Positions 1-5,517 of a DNA stretch of 5,517 nucleotides are shown here, piece after piece. The notes under the pieces were generated by a model. That model had not been told where the DNA came from and made no database searches. It saw nothing but the letters and a program-made list of their open reading frames with translations. The position numbers and the translations under genes are program-made. Origin of the DNA: Bacillota bacterium (GTDB taxonomy: Bacteria > Bacillota > Clostridia > Peptostreptococcales > Anaerovoracaceae); contig JAEEIC010000080.1 of assembly GCA_016281165.1 (NCBI GenBank), positions 1 through 5,517 on the forward strand, given 5' to 3'. The stretch's first letter is position 1. Every line of letters begins with the position of its first letter.

Positions 1-864
1 CGGGGCGGCGCCTGCCGCGTCTTCCGCGGCGCCTTCGTCCCTGCCGGGCAGCTCTGCTTCGATGAGGCCGTATTCGTCCATGAAGGCCTCCCAGCCGCAT
101 TCGCAATAGACGCGCTTCTTTCTGCTCCTCAATTTTCCTATCCCCCCGCAGGAGGGGCAGAGGAAGAGGGCAGATTCCACGCTCTCGGCGGGCTTTGAGC
201 TTTTGTATCTTACGGGATCCTTCTTCTGGTCCTCGTAGGCGTCCACGAAGAGGTCCTTTTCTATGAGCTGCTGCACCTCTTTGGCGCTCATGCCCTTGAG
301 CTGCTCCGGGCTGTAGACCCCGGCCAGCTCGCCCCTGATGCGTCCCCTTCGGAAGCTTTTTCCCCAGCGGGGCCAGCTGAGGTAGCCGCCCCTCAGCCTG
401 TAGGTCACGAGGGTCGCGCCCAGGCTCCTCGCCATCTTGCCGGTGGCGGGGGGGATGGGGCAGGTGAGGCCGTTGAAGGAACGGTTGCCCTCGGGGAAGA
501 GTATCACCGAGGAACCGTCCCGGACCTTTTTCAGTATGGTCCTGACCGTCGCCGTGCCCTGTATGCCCTTGTAGTGGACGATGATGTCTATCCAGTCGGT
601 GACGAGCCGGCTGAAAAAGCCCATGCGCAGGATGTTCTCGGTGGCGACGTAGCTGCAGGCCCTGTTCGCGGCGATGCCGACCATCACGCAGTCGAGGTCG
701 GTGTTGTGGTTGCAGACTATGAGCACGGGCCCTTCCGTTTCGGGTATGGGCTCCCAGCGGTAGCCGAGGAGGGCAGACATAAGAGGCTTTGCGACGACGC
801 GAAGCCTCCTGTAGATCTTTTCTCTTCTTTTATCCTGCTGTTCCTGTAAGAGCTCGTCTTCCAT
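1..864 (-). CDS. PlsC-family acyltransferase with C-terminal zinc ribbon (3' end outside window)
   Basis: The 288 visible residues form a PlsC/LPLAT-type acyltransferase, a family that transfers an acyl chain from acyl-ACP or acyl-CoA to a glycerophosphate lipid at the inner face of the membrane. The catalytic HX4D motif is NHNTDLD (His53, Asp58). The acceptor-binding block is FPEGNRS (residues 123-129), followed by FNGLT. A zinc ribbon follows at about 236-258, with CPSC and then CECGW (Cys236, 239, 254, 256). No clear signal peptide or long membrane helix is seen; the first 25 residues are charged, suggesting peripheral membrane attachment. The ATG at 864 is chosen because GGTGA lies 8 bases upstream; an in-frame ATG at 894 has no such site and sits almost at the predicted transcript start. 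After the ribbon the frame runs through an Ala/Glu/Asp-rich stretch and off the window with no stop. The acyltransferase call is firm; the exact substrate is not shown, so no symbol is given. It follows the large gene on the same strand, with no evident functional link. Confidence 0.9.
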   Translation of the reverse strand, partial: MEDELLQEQQDKRREKIYRRLRVVAKPLMSALLGYRWEPIPETEGPVLIVCNHNTDLDCVMVGIAANRACSYVATENILRMGFFSRLVTDWIDIIVHYKGIQGTATVRTILKKVRDGSSVILFPEGNRSFNGLTCPIPPATGKMARSLGATLVTYRLRGGYLSWPRWGKSFRRGRIRGELAGVYSPEQLKGMSAKEVQQLIEKDLFVDAYEDQKKDPVRYKSSKPAESVESALFLCPSCGGIGKLRSRKKRVYCECGWEAFMDEYGLIEAELPGRDEGAAEDAAGAAP

Positions 865-872
865 ATATGTGT

Positions 873-877
873 TCACC
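873..877 (-). promoter_or_regulatory. Shine-Dalgarno site of the acyltransferase gene
   Basis: GGTGA on the minus strand matches five bases of the consensus AGGAGGTGA. It sits 8 bases before the ATG at 864. It decides between two in-frame ATGs: the upstream one at 894 is preceded only by AT-rich promoter-like sequence and an in-frame TAG at 900-898. Confidence 0.6.
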
Positions 878-924
878 GCGGGTCCGCATTGCATAAACTA
901 TAATATTTTATATCAGATCCGCGG
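876..924. repeat. Imperfect inverted repeat flanking the candidate promoter
   Basis: CCGCGGGTC at 876-884 and GATCCGCGG at 916-924 are inverted copies matching at 8 of 9 positions, 31 bases apart. The centre of symmetry is at base 900, beside the candidate -10 elements. The left arm overlaps the first two bases of the Shine-Dalgarno site. It could be an operator, or a hairpin in read-through mRNA that hides the ribosome site. It could also be chance, since CCGCGG is itself palindromic and the region is GC-rich. Confidence 0.25.
899..915 (-). promoter_or_regulatory. Candidate extended -10 promoter for the acyltransferase gene
   Basis: On the minus strand the spacer reads TGATATAAAATATTATAG. 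TGA followed directly by TATAAA (912-907) fits an extended -10 element, which can work with a poor -35. The hexamer 17 bases upstream (TCTTCC) is a weak -35. A second possible -10, TATTAT at 905-900, has TTCGCC 17 bases upstream. Transcription would begin near 899 from the first element, leaving about 35 untranslated bases before the ATG at 864. The AT-richness against GC-rich flanks supports a regulatory role. Read-through from the large upstream gene is also possible, since no strong terminator separates them. Confidence 0.4.
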
Positions 925-956
925 CGAAAGGAAGACCTTTTAACAATTTTATACTG

Positions 957-3900
957 TCAATACGCCCTGTGGAGCATCCAGTAGGGATCGTCGTCGTCGA
1001 AGATGACGGTCACGGGGTAGGTGAGGGTCTCCCCGTCCTCGAAGACGGCGGTGAAGGTGACCGTCCTCTGCTCGGGCCCGTTTTGGGCGATGCCTCCTAT
1101 CATGGCCTTGTCCCAGAGCTCGCCCGTATAGGTGGTGATGACGGTCGCACCAATGGTCTCGCTGCCGGCGCTCCTTATAGACGCCGACCAGGAGGAGCCC
1201 GAGAGCCTGGCGGTGACCCTTACCGCCCGCCCCTCGATGGGAGCCTCCAGCTGCAGGGCCTCGCCCGCCCAGAAGACGTTGGTCCCCCTCTTTCTGGGCA
1301 GCTCCTGGGCGCGGTACCCGGCGAAGTCGGAGATGAAGAGCGTCCTGCCCCTGTCCTTGAAATTGTTGTAATTGTAGGTCTGGCGGTTGTTCTCCCACTC
1401 GTCGGTGTGAGTCACGGCACCGCTGAGGCTGTTCCTGACCTTCACCGTGTAAAGGTAGCTCTTGAGCCCGGAGGCCTTGCCGTCGCTCACGGTGACCACC
1501 GCCTCGTAGCCGCCCTCGCGGGCCTCGGGGACGCCGTCAAAGAAGACCTCGGGATAGCCGCCGCTGCCGGCGCTGACATTATTGACGGTATTTGTATAGA
1601 CGGGGGAGGAGCCGCTCTCGTAGTAGAGCTCGAGCTTCACGCTCAGAGCCTCCCTGTCCGGGTCGTCGACCCTGACTCCCAACCGGTACTCGTCGCCCTG
1701 CTTGAGTGTCCCGGGAAGGGTCCTGACCGTCCTGACGTAGGGCGCCTCGTTCTCCGGAAGGGATCCTTCGATGTAGAAGACCGCCGAAGCCACGTTGGAG
1801 GCGTAGTCGTAGTCTTCGACGCCCGAGTCTCTTCCGGCTCTGTCCGTCACCCAGTGCTCCACGGTATATTTGCCGTCGACGTAGAATCTCTGCACGGGAG
1901 CGCTGAGGATCTGGCCCGAGATGGGGTTGAGCCCGTCGTTCAGGGGCTCGTGTATATAGCGGAAGAAGCTCTCCTTTTCGGGATCGGCCTCGTAGTCGTA
2001 ATAGCTGAAGCTGTAGATGACGGTCTGGCCCTTCTTGTATACTCTTCCCTTCTGTTCCTCCTGAGAGGCCGCGCCGCGGCGCACGCTGGCGGAAGCGTTG
2101 GAGGCCGCCCAGCCGGCGAGGTAGCTCTCATTAGTAAAGGCGGTGTCGGTGACGTATACCCGGCGGCCGTCTTCGAGATACCAGAGCTTAAGGCCCGAGA
2201 TCAGGGTGCTGCCGGTCTTTCCGGGAGCGAAGCTCAGGGTGACGCCCTTTCCCGCCGAAGCCCCGGGCACCAGGACCTCTTCTCCCCTGATCATGAAGCG
2301 GCCGGCGGCGAGATCCGAGCTTCCCGAGGCGGGAGCGAAGACCATGAAGATATCGTCAAAACCCGCGTATTCCGCGCTCAGGCTCCTGACGTGGGAGCTG
2401 ATGCTGTTCTGCGAGCTGCCGGCCGAATAGAGCGCGCTGCCCCTGGCGCTGAAGGAGAAGGACGTCTGCCCCCTGGATGAACGGAAGATCTTGTCGTGGT
2501 ATTCGTCCTCCGAACCGTCGGTAAAGCGCTCGTAAGCGATGTCGTCCAGGGTATAGTAGGTGCTTCCTGCCGCCGCGGGCGCGCTCTGGCTCGCGTTTGC
2601 TCTGATATATACCGCCTTCATGCCCTGCGGAAGCGTGTATATGAGACGCTCGGTGTAGCCGCCCTGGCTGCCGCTCAAGCGCCTTACCGAGGTATATTCG
2701 CCCTCGGGCGCGGCCTTGTAGGTCACGGCGTCCGTCTTTTTTTCGATCGAGAGCAGGGAGGGGCCGGTCTCAAAGGAGCCGCTGACGTGCCTGAGCTTCC
2801 CGTCTTCCGAGATCTCGCTCGTTTTATCAAGCTTCCTGCTGCCGCTCAAGGCCTCGGCGCTCTCCGTCACCATGCGCGCGCAGAGGTCGTCGATCAGTAT
2901 CCTGCCGCCGCTCTTCAGCGTATAGGAGCCGGGCCCCAGCAGGCCGTCATAGTACCAGACGCCCTCGGCGTCGCGGCCCCTGATCTCCCCGCAGGCCGCG
3001 AGGTCCCAGAGCGCGAAGGCCCTGCGGTCCTTTTCCAGGCTCACGGCGGGATCGCTGCCGTTTAAGGGGAAGCTGTAGGAGAAGGAGAGCGCGGCCGTCT
3101 TCCCCTGCGGGACAGTGAAGGACAGATCGCCCTTCCCCGTGCCCAGCTCGTAGCAGCCGTTCGAATCCTTCGCGGTAAGCCCAGCGGCGTCCGCCCTGAA
3201 GAAGCCCGAGACAGTTTCCTTTGAGAAATCTTCGATATATTCCTCCGTCACCGCGTAGACCGGGCTGAGGGACGCGGAGGGCCTTGAGACTTTTCTTGAG
3301 AAGCTCAGTATGTCCGCGGAGGCGTCGGTGTCGTATTCGTAGTAATAGGTCCTGTTCGCGTCGAGCGTCACGGTCCTGGAAAGGCTGCCCGAGGCCTTCG
3401 AGGTCTTAAGATCGAGGCTCGCCAGGGTCTCGCCGCCCGTTATGAGCTCCGCCGCCGCGGCGGCGCCCGAAAAGCCCGCCCCCGCGTCGAGCATGTAGGT
3501 ATAATCGCTGCCGTAAGTCAGCAGGCTCGCCCCCAGCTGCTCCTTCTTCGCCTCCTCGTCAAAGGCGAGGGTCCTTAAGGCGCACTGGGTCTCGTAGAGG
3601 AAGCCCCTCCTGTGCAGGCTCAGGTTCCCCGCTCTCGCGGCGAAGCGCTGGTTGTGCCTGGCGGAGACGAATCCCGCGTTCCCCGCGGAGGTATCAAAGA
3701 TGAAGCTCCCGGCGGGATAGTTCACGTTGGTATCGGGATGATAGAGATTGTAGAGCGTATTGCCGTAGAGAGGCCCGTAGGTCACGACGGCGGTCCCGTC
3801 TTCCCAGAAGGCCTCGGCGGGATATATGGCCCCGCACGGGAAGAGATACATGGGTCCGCCCGATTCTTTTCTCCGGCTCACTGTTCCGGTACTTAGATCG

Positions 3901-5517
3901 TAGTAATGAGCGTATACGTCCCAGTTCGAGGAGCCGTTGCTGTGGACGGAGACCGCCGCCGCGGCTCCCCTGATCGCGCCGAGAGCGTCGCGCACCGGGA
4001 CCACGCTCTTGTCGCCCTTGAGCTGCATGTCCGCCGCGGTAAGGGAGACGAGACTGCCGTCCCTGCGCCAGAACTTCACCGTACCGTCGTCGTACCAGAC
4101 CGCGCAGGTCCCCTCCCGGTCGACGCCTATGCAGCGCCCTTTGTACGCGGCGAGGGGGACTGCCGGCGCGGAGCCGGCGAGCTGCTCGGTCGTAAAGCTC
4201 TCTGTCTCGGGATCGAAGATGCCCCTGTAAAGAGTCAGGCCGTTATCGTACACGAAATGCAGCCTGCCGCCGGCCATGGCGGCCTTCTCCGCCCCCGCGT
4301 GGATGGCGAGGCCCCTGATGCAGGAGAGCACTCCGGCGGCCGAGAGCCTGAAGATGCCGTCGGGCTTCAGGGTATAGATGTTCCCGCCGCCCTCAAAGAC
4401 GGTCTCGCCGGCCTCCATCCCGATGGTGGTGATGAAGGCGCCGGTCTTCTTGTCGATGATGAGGGTCCTTCCCTCTTCCGAAAGGAAGACGTAGGAACCG
4501 CCCTCGCTGACCGAAAGGCGCGCATTTTTAAGGCCGTCGCCGCTGGAAAACACGCTCTCGCTGATGCTCGCCGCCCAGCGCTTCACAGGCTTCTTCCCCG
4601 CGAAGAGGTCCCAGCACTCCAGGGTGAAGGGCCAGCTCCTCTCGTAGTAATTGAGGTTCTCTTCCTTTTCGGCGAAGGCGAGGCTGCCCTTCACGCGGAA
4701 GAGGTATATCCCGTCGGTCACCATGGACGTGTTCGGCGAGACCTCGTATGTGTATCTCGACTTGGCGTTGAGCAGGTCTTCTCTTCTGACGTTCCCTCCG
4801 CCGTCGCCCCAGAAGCTGCTGCCAGTGACCGCGGCGGTAAAGGTGAAGAGATCGCCCGCGGCTTTTTTCCTCAAAACGTCGAGATCGTCGTCGGTGAGGA
4901 CGCTCACCTCGGTGTCCGGCCCGTACGCCCTGGCGGGATCGGCGATCCTCACGCGCTTTATGTCGGCGGCGATGCTGTCCTTAAGGAGAGCGTTCTTCAG
5001 GGCCTTCGACTCGGTCTCGGAGAGGGCCTCTCCCGTCCTGCTCTTCGCGAGCAGCAGTATCTCCGCGGTCTTCGCTTTTTTGAGCGAGAGCAGCACCTCG
5101 GGCGGTATGTTGTCGACGTGGGACGAGGCCTCGGTCTCGGCGCTGCGGTAGTCGGAGGCGCTGACGTATTCGGGCAGGGTCTCCTCAGTCCAGACGTCGG
5201 TCACCCTAAGCTTCACCCCGAAGGGCCCCACGCCGGTCTTGCTGAAGCGCACGGCCAAAAGCGAACCGAAGCTCTCGTCGGCAAAGCCCGCCGCCCCGTT
5301 CACGGGGCCGTAATTTCCGTCTCCCGCGGGAGCGACCTGCCATTCGCGCCGCAGCTGGTCTCCGTCCGTCGTGCTGGCGTCCCTTACGCTCACCCTGGCG
5401 ATGTTCGAGGAGGCCTCGCGGTAGTAGACGGCGGCGAGGTCGACGGCGGCGTTCGGGGCCTCGTCGGGCGCGACGCTGAACTCGGAGGAGACGCTGTCGG
5501 TGTTGCCCCGCGTGTCC
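957..5517 (-). CDS. Large multidomain Ig-like/beta-propeller protein, probably secreted or surface-exposed (N-terminus outside window)
   Basis: The frame is open from the right edge (first full codon ends at 5516) to a TGA at 957-959, giving 1519 residues. A GTG at 5393 is not a credible start: 41 in-frame residues precede it and belong to the same Ig/PKD-like domain. Domains, numbered from the first visible residue and inferred from pattern: Ig/PKD-like 1-135, ending VDNIPPEV; alpha/beta segment 138-222; beta-sandwich 222-303; probable beta-propeller 339-654; beta-sandwiches with DD motifs at 757-883 (ILIDDL) and 921-999 (YTLDDI); Ig-like 1159-1249 (DYEADPEKESFFRYIHEP) and 1255-1362 (VDDPDREALSV, then VVTVSDG); C-terminal module 1368-1519, starting VTHTDEWENNRQTYN and ending YWMLHRAY. 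The size, beta-rich repeats and only nine cysteines suggest export, but the signal peptide would lie outside the window. No LPXTG, terminal membrane helix or catalytic motif is seen. I recall related Ig-like and C-terminal modules from long proteins of Clostridia and Paenibacillus. The molecular role is unknown; adhesion or polymer binding is a guess. Confidence 0.85.
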   Translation of the reverse strand, partial: DTRGNTDSVSSEFSVAPDEAPNAAVDLAAVYYREASSNIARVSVRDASTTDGDQLRREWQVAPAGDGNYGPVNGAAGFADESFGSLLAVRFSKTGVGPFGVKLRVTDVWTEETLPEYVSASDYRSAETEASSHVDNIPPEVLLSLKKAKTAEILLLAKSRTGEALSETESKALKNALLKDSIAADIKRVRIADPARAYGPDTEVSVLTDDDLDVLRKKAAGDLFTFTAAVTGSSFWGDGGGNVRREDLLNAKSRYTYEVSPNTSMVTDGIYLFRVKGSLAFAEKEENLNYYERSWPFTLECWDLFAGKKPVKRWAASISESVFSSGDGLKNARLSVSEGGSYVFLSEEGRTLIIDKKTGAFITTIGMEAGETVFEGGGNIYTLKPDGIFRLSAAGVLSCIRGLAIHAGAEKAAMAGGRLHFVYDNGLTLYRGIFDPETESFTTEQLAGSAPAVPLAAYKGRCIGVDREGTCAVWYDDGTVKFWRRDGSLVSLTAADMQLKGDKSVVPVRDALGAIRGAAAAVSVHSNGSSNWDVYAHYYDLSTGTVSRRKESGGPMYLFPCGAIYPAEAFWEDGTAVVTYGPLYGNTLYNLYHPDTNVNYPAGSFIFDTSAGNAGFVSARHNQRFAARAGNLSLHRRGFLYETQCALRTLAFDEEAKKEQLGASLLTYGSDYTYMLDAGAGFSGAAAAAELITGGETLASLDLKTSKASGSLSRTVTLDANRTYYYEYDTDASADILSFSRKVSRPSASLSPVYAVTEEYIEDFSKETVSGFFRADAAGLTAKDSNGCYELGTGKGDLSFTVPQGKTAALSFSYSFPLNGSDPAVSLEKDRRAFALWDLAACGEIRGRDAEGVWYYDGLLGPGSYTLKSGGRILIDDLCARMVTESAEALSGSRKLDKTSEISEDGKLRHVSGSFETGPSLLSIEKKTDAVTYKAAPEGEYTSVRRLSGSQGGYTERLIYTLPQGMKAVYIRANASQSAPAAAGSTYYTLDDIAYERFTDGSEDEYHDKIFRSSRGQTSFSFSARGSALYSAGSSQNSISSHVRSLSAEYAGFDDIFMVFAPASGSSDLAAGRFMIRGEEVLVPGASAGKGVTLSFAPGKTGSTLISGLKLWYLEDGRRVYVTDTAFTNESYLAGWAASNASASVRRGAASQEEQKGRVYKKGQTVIYSFSYYDYEADPEKESFFRYIHEPLNDGLNPISGQILSAPVQRFYVDGKYTVEHWVTDRAGRDSGVEDYDYASNVASAVFYIEGSLPENEAPYVRTVRTLPGTLKQGDEYRLGVRVDDPDREALSVKLELYYESGSSPVYTNTVNNVSAGSGGYPEVFFDGVPEAREGGYEAVVTVSDGKASGLKSYLYTVKVRNSLSGAVTHTDEWENNRQTYNYNNFKDRGRTLFISDFAGYRAQELPRKRGTNVFWAGEALQLEAPIEGRAVRVTARLSGSSWSASIRSAGSETIGATVITTYTGELWDKAMIGGIAQNGPEQRTVTFTAVFEDGETLTYPVTVIFDDDDPYWMLHRAY

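Noticed and set aside
899..904. Perfect TATAAT on the plus strand
   Set aside because: No credible plus-strand gene lies downstream, and the match falls in an AT-rich stretch better explained by the minus-strand promoter of the acyltransferase.
927..940. Possible terminator between the two genes
   Set aside because: AAAGG and CCTTT can form a 5-base-pair stem with a 4-base loop, but the stem is short and A/T-heavy and no run of U follows on the minus strand. It is too weak to call.
949..1398. Alternative minus-strand frame of 149 codons
   Set aside because: It overlaps the C-terminal part of the large gene in a different frame and gives an Arg/Gly/His-rich translation typical of a frame shadow. 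The main frame runs unbroken through it.
969..2480. Long open frame on the plus strand (503 codons)
   Set aside because: It lies wholly antisense to the large minus-strand gene, whose frame gives coherent Ig-like domains. The plus-strand translation has no recognisable domain and is explained by GC-rich codons rarely giving stops on the opposite strand.
3450..3465. 16-base perfect palindrome CGCCGCCGCGGCGGCG
   Set aside because: It lies inside the large gene and results from a run of GCC/GCG alanine codons (residues around 687-691). There is no sign of a regulatory role.
5391..5393. GTG as the start of the large gene
   Set aside because: The frame stays open for 41 codons to the window edge, and those residues continue the same Ig/PKD-like domain, so the real start lies outside the window.

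Overview
The window is GC-rich and almost fully coding. It holds two partial genes, both on the minus strand and reading right to left, separated by 92 bases. Their protein families point to a GC-rich Firmicute (Bacillota), probably of the Clostridia. The acyltransferase has the NHNTDLD / FPEGNRSFNGLT pattern and a C-terminal zinc ribbon that I recall from clostridial acyltransferases. The large protein has the Ig-like modules and C-terminal ending that I recall from long secreted proteins of Clostridia and Paenibacillus. This placement rests on memory of family patterns, not on a search.

From the right edge to base 957 runs one uninterrupted reading frame of 1519 visible codons. Its N-terminus lies outside the window. 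It encodes a long, modular, mostly beta-structured protein: an Ig/PKD-like domain, a small alpha/beta segment, a probable beta-propeller, several beta-sandwich (jelly-roll-like) modules, two more Ig-like domains and a C-terminal module that ends exactly at the stop. No catalytic motif, sortase signal or membrane anchor is visible. It is best read as a secreted or surface protein of unknown function.

The short spacer is AT-rich compared with its flanks. It carries a plausible extended -10 promoter and an imperfect inverted repeat, and is followed by a good Shine-Dalgarno sequence for the next gene.

From base 864 to the left edge lies a PlsC-family (lysophosphatidic acid type) acyltransferase with a zinc ribbon. 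It is missing its C-terminal end. The two genes have no obvious functional link. The spacer suggests the acyltransferase can be transcribed from its own promoter. Nothing here looks like a mobile element, RNA gene or CRISPR array.
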